NCBI RefSeq assembly: GCF_008642355.1
Contig: NZ_CP029193.1
Coordinates: forward strand, 1,512,001-1,576,000
DNA: 64,000 bases
Direction of reading: 5' to 3'
DNA from: Streptomyces venezuelae
GTDB lineage: Bacteria; Actinomycetota; Actinomycetes; Streptomycetales; Streptomycetaceae
The notes under the pieces are model-generated. The model worked only from the letters and a program-made list of their open reading frames with translations, ran no database searches and was not told the DNA's origin. This document shows, piece after piece, positions 15,222 to 26,787 of the stretch; the first letter of the stretch is position 1; every line of letters starts with the position of its first letter. The translations under genes were made by a program, and so were the position numbers.

Positions 15222-16787
15222 TTACGCGCCCGGCGAGGACGACGCCTTCTCGAGCTGGAACGCCTCGTTGCCCAGCCCGATCCTCGCGTGCGCCTCCGGG
15301 TTCCTGGCCCGCAGGATCGCCCCGTACGCGACGCCGACCACCGCCGCCAGGAAGATGATGCCCGGCAGCGCCCAGCTCAGGGTGGAGTCGGGGCCCGCGC
15401 CGACCAGGATGTCGAAGTCCTTGACGGTGTAGCCGGCGATGACCAGGAGGCCCACCGCGGCGAGCGCGGAGGCCGCGATGCGCCAGGCCTGCGCGCGGGC
15501 CGCGCCCCTGCGGGCGAAGAAGACGATGACGGCGACGGACGCCGTGGCCATCAGCAGGATCACGCCGAGCGCGCCGATGTTGCCGCCCCAGGTGAACAGG
15601 TGCAGGACGGGCGCGGTCGGATCGCCCGCCTTGCCGTCGTCGGCGACGGCGAAGCCGATCACGACCACGACGGAGACGACGGTCTGGAGCAGCGAACCCG
15701 TGCCCGGCGCGCCCGTGGACGTGTTCGTGCGGCCGAACGCTGCGGGCAGCAGCCCCTCGCGGCCCATCGCGAACGCGTACCGCGCGACGACGTTGTGGAA
15801 GCTGAGGATCGCCGCGAACATGCCGGTCACGAAGAGGACGTGGAGCACATCGGTGAAGGTGCCGCCGAGCCGGGACTCCGTGAGACCGAAGAGCAGCCCC
15901 GCGCTCTGTTCCCGGGCGGCCGGGACGATGCCGGACGGGCCCGCCGCGACCGTCAGCGCCCAGGAGCTGAGCGCGAAGAAGACGGCGACGAAGCCGACGG
16001 CGAAGAACATCACGCGGGCGACGACGACCTGCGGGCGGCTGGTCTCCTCCGCGTAGACGGGGGCCTGCTCGAAGCCGGTGAAGGCCGCGATGCAGAAGCA
16101 GAGCGAGGTGGCCACGCCCGCGCCGGTGAGCGTGTCCGGGTTGAACGCGTGGAGGGACAGGCCCTCCTTGGCCGGGTCGACGACGGCCGCGATGTCGAAG
16201 ATGACGACGAGCGCCACCTCGATGAGGAGCAGCACGCCGAGCACGCGCGCGTTGAGGTCGATCTTCATCCACGCCAGGACGCCGACGAGGGCCACAGTGG
16301 CCAGCGCCGGGATCCACCAGGCGACCTCGACGTCGAAGTACGTCTGGAGGAGCCCGGACACCTCGAAGCCGAGCAGCCCGTACAGGCCCGCCTGGAGGGC
16401 GCTGTAGGCGACGAGGGCGACCAGTGCGGCGCCCGCGCCCGCGGTGCCGCCGAGGCCACGGGATATGTAGGCGTAGAACGCGCCGGCGTTGTGGACGTGG
16501 CGGCTCATCTCGGCGTATCCGAGGCTGAAGAGGGCGAGGACGACGCCGAGGATGAGGAAGAGGAGCGGCTGTCCGACGATGCCCATCACGCCGTACGTGG
16601 TGGGCATGACGCCGGCGACGACCATCAGGGGTCCCGTCGCGGCGAGCACGGAGAGCAGCAGACCCGCGGTGCCGAGCCGGCCCGCGCGGAGCGCCTGCTC
16701 CTCGCCCTTGTACGTACTGATGCCGGTGCCGCCCGCTGGGCCGCCGGGTGATCTGGTTCCGCTCGGGCTCGAACTTCCCGTCGCCAT
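15222..16787 (-). CDS. APC-superfamily amino-acid permease
   Basis: 521 residues with about 12-14 membrane segments. The N-terminus TGISTYKGEEQALRAGRLGTAGLLLSVLAATGPL and the segment MPTTYGVMGIVGQPLLFLIL are typical of actinobacterial APC permeases. A conserved stretch GFEQAPVYAEETSRPQVVVARV follows at mid-protein. The substrate is not evident. The ATG has an AAAGGA ribosome binding site. It is convergent with the gnt operon and transcribed from the 97-nt gap after the TPR-like gene, so it may have its own promoter or read through from it. Confidence 0.9.
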   Translation of the reverse strand: MATGSSSPSGTRSPGGPAGGTGISTYKGEEQALRAGRLGTAGLLLSVLAATGPLMVVAGVMPTTYGVMGIVGQPLLFLILGVVLALFSLGYAEMSRHVHNAGAFYAYISRGLGGTAGAGAALVALVAYSALQAGLYGLLGFEVSGLLQTYFDVEVAWWIPALATVALVGVLAWMKIDLNARVLGVLLLIEVALVVIFDIAAVVDPAKEGLSLHAFNPDTLTGAGVATSLCFCIAAFTGFEQAPVYAEETSRPQVVVARVMFFAVGFVAVFFALSSWALTVAAGPSGIVPAAREQSAGLLFGLTESRLGGTFTDVLHVLFVTGMFAAILSFHNVVARYAFAMGREGLLPAAFGRTNTSTGAPGTGSLLQTVVSVVVVIGFAVADDGKAGDPTAPVLHLFTWGGNIGALGVILLMATASVAVIVFFARRGAARAQAWRIAASALAAVGLLVIAGYTVKDFDILVGAGPDSTLSWALPGIIFLAAVVGVAYGAILRARNPEAHARIGLGNEAFQLEKASSSPGA

Positions 16788-16853
16788 GGCGCGGTTGTCC
16801 TTTCGGAGGTTCTTCGAAGGTTCGGAGAGTGCTGCAGGAGAGGTGCGGAGACT

Positions 16854-16888
16854 GCTTCAGGCTTCAGGGTTCAGGCTTCAGGGTTCAG
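16854..16888. repeat. Tandem 14-bp repeat, 2.5 copies
   Basis: GCTTCAGGGTTCAG occurs at 16861-16874 and 16875-16888, preceded by a half copy (GCTTCAG) at 16854-16860. The array overlaps the stop codon of the adjacent minus-strand gene and sits upstream of the permease gene. It looks like slippage duplication. Confidence 0.8.
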
Positions 16889-17847
16889 ACAGAGCCGAAA
16901 GCGGCGGCCCGTGCGGCGGTGAACGCCTCGTACGGGTCCCGGTCCGGGTACGACCAGGGGGCCGGGGTCGCGTGCCGTCCGATGCGGTGGAAGAGCACGG
17001 CGGCTTCGGCCGCCCTGCCCTCGCAGGACTTCGCGTGGGCAAGGAAGTTGAGGTCGATGTGGCAGCGGGGGTGGCCGGGTTCGTCGGGCGTCTCCCACTC
17101 CAGCCACCAGTCGAAGGCTGCCTTCATGACGCCACGGGCGCGACGGCCGACCCAGTGCCCGGACGCGGCGGGGTCGGCGGGTTCGAGGCCCGCGTGGGCG
17201 AGGACGCGGTAGCGCTCGGCGTGCGCGACGACGGGCAGGACGGCGAGCGGTGAGTCCGCGGGCGCCTGTTCGGCGGCCCAGGACGCGAAGTCGTACACCT
17301 CGTGCATCGGGTCCTGGCCCGCGCCGGGTCGCCGCTCGGCGAGGCGGGCCACCATCAGGTGGTGCGCGTGGTGGTGTTCGGGGTGCCGGTGCCTGATCTC
17401 GTCGAAGAGGCGCACGACGTCCTCCTCGTGGCCCAGCGCGCGTTCGAGGATGAGCAGCGCGAGCCACGGGGTGGGGTCGGCGGGCACACGGGCCGCTGCC
17501 TCGCGGCACCTCTCGCGCACCTTGCCCGAACGTTCCTTCCCGCGCAGCGCCTTGTGCACGGCGGCGAACGCGAGCAGTACCTCGGCGTCGTGGCTCTCGG
17601 GCTCGGCGAGCCGCCAGTCGCGGGCCCACGCGGTGGTGGTGGGTTCCTGTGCGAGGACGTCGACGCGGTGTCCCCTGCGGTCCCAGTCGTCGCCGGTGGC
17701 GGCGAGCAGCGCGCGGACCTCGGTCCAGCGGCCCTGCGCCAAGGCCGCGCGTGCGGCGACGAGTTCGGCGTCGTCGAGTGCGGCGTCGAAGGCGTGCCCC
17801 GCGGCCTTCTTGCGGGATCGGCCCAGTGGGGGCGGGGGTGGTGACAC
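16885..17847 (-). CDS. Unknown TPR-like protein
   Basis: 320 residues from a GTG start. The sequence is mostly amphipathic helix with Ala-rich repeats (VAARAALAQGRWTEVRALLAATG, VAHAERYRVLAHAGLEPAD, LNFLAHAKSCEGRAAEAAVLFHRIG) that suggest a tetratricopeptide-like solenoid; there is no signal peptide and no catalytic motif that I recognise. It resembles conserved Streptomyces proteins without assigned function. Its stop codon overlaps a short tandem repeat. The permease gene lies 97 nt downstream on the same strand. Confidence 0.75.
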   Translation of the reverse strand: MSPPPPPLGRSRKKAAGHAFDAALDDAELVAARAALAQGRWTEVRALLAATGDDWDRRGHRVDVLAQEPTTTAWARDWRLAEPESHDAEVLLAFAAVHKALRGKERSGKVRERCREAAARVPADPTPWLALLILERALGHEEDVVRLFDEIRHRHPEHHHAHHLMVARLAERRPGAGQDPMHEVYDFASWAAEQAPADSPLAVLPVVAHAERYRVLAHAGLEPADPAASGHWVGRRARGVMKAAFDWWLEWETPDEPGHPRCHIDLNFLAHAKSCEGRAAEAAVLFHRIGRHATPAPWSYPDRDPYEAFTAARAAAFGSV

Positions 17848-18057
17848 CGCGGGACGTCCTCCCCGAGGCGGCTTGCGTACGGATGATCACGCACAGCAAA
17901 GCGGTAGGCACTGCTCCACGTCAAGGCCCGGTGGTCTCAGCGCCTTCACCAACTCGTCTCAGAATCCTCAGACTTCACCCGTCACCTGGGCGAACTCCTC
18001 TACCACCCCGCACTCGAGAAACACTCGCATCGAACTCGGACTGGGCCAGGACCGCGT

Positions 18058-19722
18058 TCACTTCACCGCGCGGGCGGCGGCGCGGCCCGCCGTGCGGCCC
18101 GAGAAGAGGCAGCCGCCGAGGAAGGTTCCTTCGAGCGAGCGGTAGCCGTGCACTCCCCCGCCGCCGAATCCGGCGGCCTCCCCGGCCGCGTACACACCCG
18201 GGAGCGGCTGCCCGCCCTCGGTCAGGACGCGCGAGGACAGGTCGGTCTCCAGGCCGCCGAGGGTCTTGCGGGTGAGGATGTTGAGGCGGACGGCGACGAG
18301 CGGGCCGGCCTTGGGGTCGAGGATGCGGTGCGGGGCGGCGGCGCGGATGAGCCGGTCGCCGAGGAACTTGCGGGCGCCGCGGATGGCCGTCACCTGGAGG
18401 TCCTTGGTGAAGGGATTGGCGATCTCGCGGTCGCGGGCGGCGATGGTGCGGCGCAGGGTGTCCTCGTCGATGAGGGGATTCGCCGAGTTCCCGGTGAGGG
18501 CGTTCATGCCACGCACGAGGGCACCGAGGTCCTTCTCCACGACGAAGTCGACGCCGTGGTCCATGAACGCCTTGACGGGGCCCGGCACTTCGGAGCGGGC
18601 CCGGTCGATGACGCCGCGCACGGACTTGCCCGTCAGGTCGGGGTTCTGCTCCGAGCCGCTGAGGGTGAACTCCTTGCCGATGATGCGCTGGTTGAGCACG
18701 AACCACGTGTAGTCGTGTCCGGACCTCATGATGTGTTCCAGGGTGCCGAGCGTGTCGAAGCCGGGGAACAGCGGCACCGGCAGCCGGTCGCCGCGCGCGT
18801 CGAGCCAGAGCGAGGAGGGGCCCGGCAGGATGCGGATGCCGTGCCGGTCCCAGATGGGGTTCCAGTTCTGGATGCCCTCGGTGTAGTGCCACATCCGGTC
18901 GCGGTTGATCAGGTGGGCGCCCGCGTCCTCGGCGATGCCGAGCATCCGGCCGTCCACGTGGGCGGGGACGCCGGAGATCATCTTCCGGGGCGGGGTGCCG
19001 AGCCGCTCGGGCCAGTTGGCGCGGACGAGGTCGTGGTTGCCGCCGATGCCGCCGGAGGTGACGATCACCGCTTGGGCCCGGAACTCGAAGCCGCCGGTCA
19101 CCACGCGGCTGCTGGCCTCACCCCGCTCGACGGCCGACGGTTCGAGCACCTCGCCGGAGACCGTGTCGACGCTGCCCGCGCTGCGCGAGAGACCCGTGAC
19201 CCGGTGCCGGAACCTCAGCTGCACGAGGCCGCGCGCGGCCCCCGCCCGCACCCGTCGCACGAACGGTGCGAGCAGCCCGGGGCCCGTGCCCCAGGTGATG
19301 TGGAACCGGGGCACCGAGTTGCCGTGGCCCTGCGCGTCGTAGCCGCCGCGCTCCGCCCAGCCGACGACGGGGAAGAACCGGACGCCCTGCCCGTGCAGCC
19401 AGGACCGCTTCTCGCCGGCCGCGAAGTCGACGTACGCCTCCGCCCACTTGCGCGGCCAGTGGTCCTCCCGGCGGTCGAACGCCGCCGTCCCCATCCAGTC
19501 CTGGAGCGCGAGCGCGTGCGAGTCCTTGATCCGCATCCGCCGCTGCTCGGGCGAGTCGACGAAGAACAGACCGCCGAAGGACCAGTGCGCCTGACCGCCG
19601 ATCGCGTGCTCGGGCTCCTGGTCGACGAGGATGACCCGGCGGCCCGCGTCGACGAGCTCCGCGGTCGCCGCGAGTCCCGCCAGCCCTGCCCCGATCACGA
19701 TCACATCTGCGTCGTACGCCAT
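18058..19722 (-). CDS. FAD-dependent dehydrogenase (3-ketosteroid dehydrogenase/fumarate reductase-like)
   Basis: 554 residues. The N-terminal dinucleotide-binding motif is DVIVIGAGLAGLAATAELVDAG, followed by IGGQAHWSFGGLFFVDSPEQ, as in the FAD-binding dehydrogenase branch related to 3-ketosteroid delta-1-dehydrogenase and urocanate/fumarate reductases. The C-terminal FAD motif PLPGVYAAGEAAGFGGGG and the LEGTFLGGCLFSGRTAGRAA tail are complete. The ATG at 19722 follows GAGGAGG. It is divergent from a TetR gene and a hydroxysteroid dehydrogenase-like gene, so a steroid or related hydrophobic substrate is plausible. Confidence 0.88.
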   Translation of the reverse strand: MAYDADVIVIGAGLAGLAATAELVDAGRRVILVDQEPEHAIGGQAHWSFGGLFFVDSPEQRRMRIKDSHALALQDWMGTAAFDRREDHWPRKWAEAYVDFAAGEKRSWLHGQGVRFFPVVGWAERGGYDAQGHGNSVPRFHITWGTGPGLLAPFVRRVRAGAARGLVQLRFRHRVTGLSRSAGSVDTVSGEVLEPSAVERGEASSRVVTGGFEFRAQAVIVTSGGIGGNHDLVRANWPERLGTPPRKMISGVPAHVDGRMLGIAEDAGAHLINRDRMWHYTEGIQNWNPIWDRHGIRILPGPSSLWLDARGDRLPVPLFPGFDTLGTLEHIMRSGHDYTWFVLNQRIIGKEFTLSGSEQNPDLTGKSVRGVIDRARSEVPGPVKAFMDHGVDFVVEKDLGALVRGMNALTGNSANPLIDEDTLRRTIAARDREIANPFTKDLQVTAIRGARKFLGDRLIRAAAPHRILDPKAGPLVAVRLNILTRKTLGGLETDLSSRVLTEGGQPLPGVYAAGEAAGFGGGGVHGYRSLEGTFLGGCLFSGRTAGRAAARAVK

Positions 19723-19940
19723 TGAGGTCGTCCTCCTCGACAAGGTCCCGCAAGGTTACTGGTGGGTCATCTCACGCACAGGTCAGATCCTGGGCAGCGG
19801 AGTGACGGACGTCAACCGACAGGGCGAGGGAGTTCGCCGAGATCCGGTGCACGGCGCGGGCGGGCCGGCGGGTCGGCGGCGGTCATGGTCGGCCGGGCCC
19901 CTTGCCCGTATCCCGGGCTCCTGTCCGCGTCGCCTTTTAA

Positions 19941-21407
<1,467 letters not shown>

Positions 21408-21455
21408 CCCAGCGGTGACCGCCTCGCCGGTGCTCTCGCGGCGGAGTGCGGTTGG

Positions 21456-22001
21456 ATGGGGCGCATGACCGGCGACCGCGGGCCCGCGCCCGACCCCAGC
21501 GAAGAGATGATCACCATCGTCGACGAGCACGACGAGGTGGTCGGCGAATCCCGGCGCGGCGAGGCGTACGCGCGCGGGCTGCGCCACCGTTGCGCGTTCA
21601 TCCTGGCGCGCGACGCCGAGGGACGCGTCTTCGTGCACCGCCGCACCCCGACCAAGCTGGTCTTCCCCTCGCTGTACGACATGTTCGTCGGCGGGGTGGT
21701 CGGCGCCGGGGAGTCCTGCGACGACGCGGCGCTGCGCGAGGCGGAGGAGGAGCTCGGCGTCCACGGACTGCCGCGCCCCACCCCGCTGTTCAAGTTCCTG
21801 TACGACGACGGGGCGGGGAAGACCTGGTGGTCGTACCTCTACGAAGTCCGCTGCGAGCTGCCCGTGCGGCCGCAGGTCGAAGAGGTAGCCTGGCACGCGT
21901 TCATCACGGAGGACGAGCTGGAGCGGCGGCTCGGCGAGTGGGAGTGGGTGCCCGACGGGCTCGACGCCTACCACCGGCTGAGGGCCTTCCGCGCGGCATG
22001 A
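21456..22001 (+). CDS. Nudix hydrolase
   Basis: 181 residues. The Nudix box is complete: GVVGAGESCDDAALREAEEE then LGV, matching G-x5-E-x7-REUxEExGU. The surrounding fold (ITIVDEHDEVVGESRRGEAYARGLRHRCAFIL) resembles the IDI/YfcD type of Nudix proteins. Substrates in this branch are poorly defined diphosphates. Translation could instead start at the ATG nine nt downstream (21465), which has a closer purine-rich RBS. It appears monocistronic between the SDR and DUF202 genes. Confidence 0.93.
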   Translation: MGRMTGDRGPAPDPSEEMITIVDEHDEVVGESRRGEAYARGLRHRCAFILARDAEGRVFVHRRTPTKLVFPSLYDMFVGGVVGAGESCDDAALREAEEELGVHGLPRPTPLFKFLYDDGAGKTWWSYLYEVRCELPVRPQVEEVAWHAFITEDELERRLGEWEWVPDGLDAYHRLRAFRAA

Positions 22002-22052
22002 CCGACGCGGCGTGAGCGACGCGGCTTGATCGTCACCGCCTAGGGTGCGGCC

Positions 22053-22445
22053 GTGAGCACTTTCGTACAGAGCCTGAAGCTGTGGTTCGCGCCCGAGCGG
22101 ATCCGCGAGGACGGCGACACCCCGGACTACCGCTTCTCCCTCGCCAACGAACGCACCTTCCTGGCCTGGCTGCGCACCGCGCTCGCGCTGATCGGCGGCG
22201 GCTTCGCCGTGGACCAGTTCCTGCCGGACCTGCGCTGGGGGTGGCGGATCGGGCTCGCGCTCGCACTGCTCGTCTCGGGGGTCCTGTGCGCGCTGCGCGC
22301 GGTCAACCACTGGGTGCGCTGCGAGCGGGCCATGCGGCGCGGCGACGACCTGCCGTCCAGCCGCTTCCCGACGGTGCTGAGCCTGGCGGTCGCGGTGGTC
22401 GCGCTCGCCATGGTGGTGGTCGTGCTGTTCGGGTGGGAGGGGTGA
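22053..22445 (+). CDS. DUF202 (YidH-like) membrane protein
   Basis: 130 residues with a GTG start. It has the DUF202 signature RFSLANERTFLAWLRTALALIGGGFAVDQF, then three hydrophobic segments with short connecting loops. The stop overlaps the next DUF202 gene by 4 nt (GTGA), so the pair are coupled and may form a heteromeric membrane complex. The function of the family is not established. Confidence 0.93.
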   Translation: MSTFVQSLKLWFAPERIREDGDTPDYRFSLANERTFLAWLRTALALIGGGFAVDQFLPDLRWGWRIGLALALLVSGVLCALRAVNHWVRCERAMRRGDDLPSSRFPTVLSLAVAVVALAMVVVVLFGWEG

Positions 22446-22774
22446 CGCAGGCGGCCGGTCAGGGGTCCGCGCAGGTCCGTGACCCCGGGCTGCAGCCGGA
22501 GCGCACCCGTCTCGCGTGGCGGCGTACCACCCTGTCGTGCACGGTGGCCGCGGTGCTCGCCGCCCGCGCGGTCCTGCACGACGGGGCCACGGCGTTCGGC
22601 GTGCTCGCCTGCGCCCTGTGCCTGCTGCTCTGGCTCGGCTTCCTGGCGGTGGCCCACCGCCGGATGGTCACGCTGACGGCGCCCCGGCCCCGCACGATGT
22701 CACTGGGGGCGGCGCGGGCGGCGGCGCTGTGCACGGTGGCGCTGGCGGTGTGCGCGGTGGTGATGCTGATCTGA
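22442..22774 (+). CDS. DUF202 membrane protein, second of the pair
   Basis: 110 residues with a GTG start overlapping the previous stop. The diagnostic motif is GLQPERTRLAWRRTTLSCTVAAVLAARAVL, followed by two further hydrophobic helices. It is shorter than its neighbour and lacks its N-terminal PERIREDGDTPDY extension. Pairs of a YidH-like and a shorter DUF202 protein are common in actinobacteria; the biochemical role is unknown. Confidence 0.9.
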   Translation: MTQAAGQGSAQVRDPGLQPERTRLAWRRTTLSCTVAAVLAARAVLHDGATAFGVLACALCLLLWLGFLAVAHRRMVTLTAPRPRTMSLGAARAAALCTVALAVCAVVMLI

Positions 22775-23029
22775 CCCCGCGGAAGGCGTGACCATACGCG
22801 TACTTCGCGAGGTTCCCTCTGCCCCGAGGGGACGCGGCTGCTCGACGTGCCCGGGGGGCGCGAGGAGCGGGCGAAGAGTGCGGACCTCATGCACGAGGGG
22901 CGAAGCGCCTTCCTCTCCGCGGTGCATCACTTCGACGCCCTCCTGCGGGCGGCGGGGTGTCCCGCGGCCCAGTGCCCGGCGGAACCGACGTCGGCGTTGC
23001 GTTCCCCGGACCGGTGGGCCGCCCGGCCC

Positions 23030-23965
23030 TCACTCCTTCCACTCCACCGTCACCACGATCTTCCCCCTCGTCCGGCCCTCCTCGCTCAGCCGGTGCGCCT
23101 CGGCCGCCCGCTCCAGCGGGAACGTCCTGTCCACGTGGACGGTCACGACGTCCTGCTCGGCGAGTTCGGACAGGCGCTGGAGGTCCGCGGCGACGGGACG
23201 TACGAAGCAGTAGTGGCCGCCGAGGCCGATCACTCCGCCGTCCGCGATGGACGCGAGGCGGCCGCCCGGCGAGAGGAGCTCCGCGGACGCCTTCAGCGTG
23301 TCGCCGCCCACCGGGTCGAACGCCGCGTCGACGCCCTCCGGGGCCAGTCCGCGGACCCGGTCCACCAGACCGTCCCCGTACGTGACCGGCTCGGCGCCAA
23401 GGTCGCGCAGGTAGTCGTGGTTGCGTTCGCTCGCGGTGCCGATGACGCGGGCACCCGCGTGCCGGGCCAGCTGCACGGCGATCGAGCCGACGCCGCCCGC
23501 CGCCGCGTGCACGAGGACGACGTCGCCCTCGGTGACCTCGAGCGCCTGGTTGATGACCTGGTACGCGGTGAGGCCGGCGAGGGGCAGCCCCGCGGCCTCC
23601 TCGAAGGTGAGGTTGCGTGGCTTGCGGGCGAGGGTGCGGATCGGCGCGGCGACGTACTCCGCGAAGGTGCCGCGGGAGAGGAAGTCCTCGCGTACGTAGC
23701 CGATGACCTCGTCCCCCACCGCGAACTCCGGTGCCGCCGCGCCCGGTTGGACCACCACGCCGGAGACGTCCCAGCCGGGGATCACGGGGAAGACGGGGTC
23801 CAGGAGACCGTCGAGGTGGCCCTCCCTGCACTTCCAGTCGACGGGGTTCACGGCGGCGGCACGGACCTTCACCAGGACGGAGTCGGGGCCGACCTTGGGG
23901 TCGCGCACCTCCCCGTACTCGAGGACTTCGGGCCCGCCGTAGCTGCGGTAACTGATCGCCTTCAT
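23030..23965 (-). CDS. Zinc-independent quinone oxidoreductase (MDR superfamily)
   Basis: 311 residues. The N-terminal GroES-like domain starts MKAISYRSYGGPEVLEYGEV. The NADPH-binding Rossmann motif is VLVHAAAGGVGSIAVQLARHAG, typical of quinone oxidoreductases, and the structural-zinc cysteine cluster is missing. It would reduce quinones or enones with NADPH in the cytosol. It stands alone on the minus strand, divergent from the histidine-rich gene. The 255 nt between the DUF202 pair and this gene hold no gene that I can support. Confidence 0.9.
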   Translation of the reverse strand: MKAISYRSYGGPEVLEYGEVRDPKVGPDSVLVKVRAAAVNPVDWKCREGHLDGLLDPVFPVIPGWDVSGVVVQPGAAAPEFAVGDEVIGYVREDFLSRGTFAEYVAAPIRTLARKPRNLTFEEAAGLPLAGLTAYQVINQALEVTEGDVVLVHAAAGGVGSIAVQLARHAGARVIGTASERNHDYLRDLGAEPVTYGDGLVDRVRGLAPEGVDAAFDPVGGDTLKASAELLSPGGRLASIADGGVIGLGGHYCFVRPVAADLQRLSELAEQDVVTVHVDRTFPLERAAEAHRLSEEGRTRGKIVVTVEWKE

Positions 23966-24097
23966 GAGGGGTCGCCTTCGCGGAGGTCGGGGGAAACACC
24001 GTCGAGACTGCCAAGACTCGCATAAAGGAAATAAAGGGGCATCGGGGGCTAGCCTGAGAGGGTCAACCCTTCCCCGGAGCCACAGAAGGTGCGCGCC

Positions 24098-24394
24098 ATG
24101 ACCACCCTCCACCACGAACACCCGGTGCACGACCACGTCCACGGTCCGGCCTGCGGCCACCCCGAGGTGCCGCACGGCGACCACGTCGACTACGCGCACG
24201 ACGGCCACATGCACCGCCTGCACTCCGACCACTACGACGAGTGCGAGCCGACCGGCCACACCGCGCACCAGGGCCACGACCACCAGCACGGGGACGGCTG
24301 CGGGCACGACTCCGTGACGCACGGCGACCACGTCGACTATCTGCACGACGGCCACCGGCACGCGTCGCACGACGGGCACTGGGACGACCACTGA
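24098..24394 (+). CDS. Histidine-rich small protein, probable metal binder
   Basis: 98 residues, 28 of them His, plus three Cys and many Asp. Two related blocks are visible: ACGHPEVPHGDHVDYAHDGH and GCGHDSVTHGDHVDYLHDGH, each followed by H-x(2-3)-H-rich ends. This repeat structure suggests an internal duplication with two equivalent metal sites (Zn, Ni or Co are the usual ligands for such sequences). There is no signal peptide or membrane segment, so it is probably a cytosolic metal store or chaperone. I see no Zur-type AT-rich palindrome upstream. A hairpin terminator follows the stop. Confidence 0.85.
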   Translation: MTTLHHEHPVHDHVHGPACGHPEVPHGDHVDYAHDGHMHRLHSDHYDECEPTGHTAHQGHDHQHGDGCGHDSVTHGDHVDYLHDGHRHASHDGHWDDH

Positions 24395-24415
24395 GCCCCG
24401 CGGCCGCCACTCCGC

Positions 24416-24438
24416 CCGCGCCCCGTGACGGGGCGCGG
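24416..24438 (+). terminator. GC-rich hairpin after the histidine-rich gene
   Basis: CCGCGCCCCG at 24416-24425 and CGGGGCGCGG at 24429-24438 form a perfect 10-bp stem with a TGA loop, 21 nt after the stop codon. It probably isolates the gene from the acyl-CoA catabolism operon that follows. Confidence 0.75.
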
Positions 24439-24529
24439 CAGCCTCTGGACGGCATACCGACTGGTCGGCATCATGGAGGGCAGTCACCCACGCGGTGGCC
24501 CGCCACCACCACGCCGATCAGGAGCGAAG

Positions 24530-25552
24530 ATGAGCTCAGACCACCCGCCGGGCCTCGACCTCGACCAGTTGCGCGGCCACCTCGACCGCGAGCGGCCCGG
24601 TCTGGTCGGCGGCCCGCTCTCCGCCCGGCTCATCGAGGGCGGACGGTCGAACCTCACGTACGCCGTCACCGACGGAACCTCGCGCTGGGTGGTCCGGCGA
24701 CCCCCGCTGGGCCACGTCCTCGCCACCGCGCACGACATGAGGCGCGAGCACCGGGTGATCGCCGCGCTGCACCCGACGGACGTGCCGGTACCCGCGCCCG
24801 TCCTGCTCTGCGAGGACGAATCCGTCCTCGGGTCGCCGTTCTACGTGATGGAGTTCGTGGACGGAACCCCGTACCGCACCGCCGAGGAGCTCGCGCCGCT
24901 CGGTCCCGAGCGCACCCGTGCCGCGGTGCTCGGCCTCGTCGACACCCTCGTCGACCTGCACGCCGTCGACCCGGCGGCCGTCGGGCTCGGCGACTTCGGG
25001 CGGCCCGAAGGCTTCCTCGACCGGCAGCTGCGGCGCTGGGGCAAGCAGCTCGACGCGTCCCGCAACCGCGAGCTCGCCGGCATCGACGAGCTGCACGCGG
25101 CGCTCGGCCGCTCCCTCCCCGACTCTCCCGCGCCCACCGTCATCCACGGCGACTACCGCCTGGACAACGTCCTGATAGGCGACGACGACCGGATCAAGGC
25201 CATCCTCGACTGGGAGATGTCCACGCTCGGCGATCCGCTCACCGACCTCGGCCTGCTCGTGATGTACAGCGCGAGACTGGAGGTGCCCGACTCCCCCGTC
25301 AGCACCACGGCGGGCGCGCCGGGCCATCCGGACCCCGCCGAGCTGATCGAGCGGTACGCCGTGCGCTCGGGGCGCGACGTGTCGGCCGTCTCCTGGTACA
25401 CGGCGTTCGCGTGGTTCAAGCTCGCCGTGATCCTGGAGGGCATCCACTACCGCTACACGCTGGGCCAGACGGTCGGTGCGGGCTTCGACAGGATCGGCGA
25501 GCTGGTGCCCGTCTTCATCCAGCACGGTCTGACGACCCTCCAGGAAGGCTGA
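24530..25552 (+). CDS. APH-type phosphotransferase, ACAD10/11-kinase-like
   Basis: 340 residues of the aminoglycoside-phosphotransferase/kinase-like fold. Visible features are the nucleotide-binding start RLIEGGRSNLTYAVTDG, the catalytic loop VIHGDYRLDNVLI (Asp and Asn) and the metal-binding ILDWEMSTLGDPLTDLG. This DWE-STLGDPL form is typical of the branch fused to acyl-CoA dehydrogenase in animal ACAD10/ACAD11, rather than antibiotic kinases. The next gene, 6 nt away, is an acyl-CoA dehydrogenase, so the pair probably phosphorylates and then eliminates a 4-hydroxyacyl-CoA. The RBS is AGGAG. Confidence 0.88.
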   Translation: MSSDHPPGLDLDQLRGHLDRERPGLVGGPLSARLIEGGRSNLTYAVTDGTSRWVVRRPPLGHVLATAHDMRREHRVIAALHPTDVPVPAPVLLCEDESVLGSPFYVMEFVDGTPYRTAEELAPLGPERTRAAVLGLVDTLVDLHAVDPAAVGLGDFGRPEGFLDRQLRRWGKQLDASRNRELAGIDELHAALGRSLPDSPAPTVIHGDYRLDNVLIGDDDRIKAILDWEMSTLGDPLTDLGLLVMYSARLEVPDSPVSTTAGAPGHPDPAELIERYAVRSGRDVSAVSWYTAFAWFKLAVILEGIHYRYTLGQTVGAGFDRIGELVPVFIQHGLTTLQEG

Positions 25553-25558
25553 CCCTCC

Positions 25559-26779
<1,221 letters not shown>

Positions 26780-26787
26780 CGCCCTTC

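Noticed and set aside
13501..16317. Minus-strand 938-codon frame through the gnt operon
   Set aside because: Arg/Gly/Asp-rich shadow of gntP and of the permease in other frames, with no start context or domain.
24530..25552. Aminoglycoside resistance kinase
   Set aside because: The DWEMSTLGDPL motif and the adjacent acyl-CoA dehydrogenase fit the ACAD10/11 kinase branch, not antibiotic phosphotransferases.
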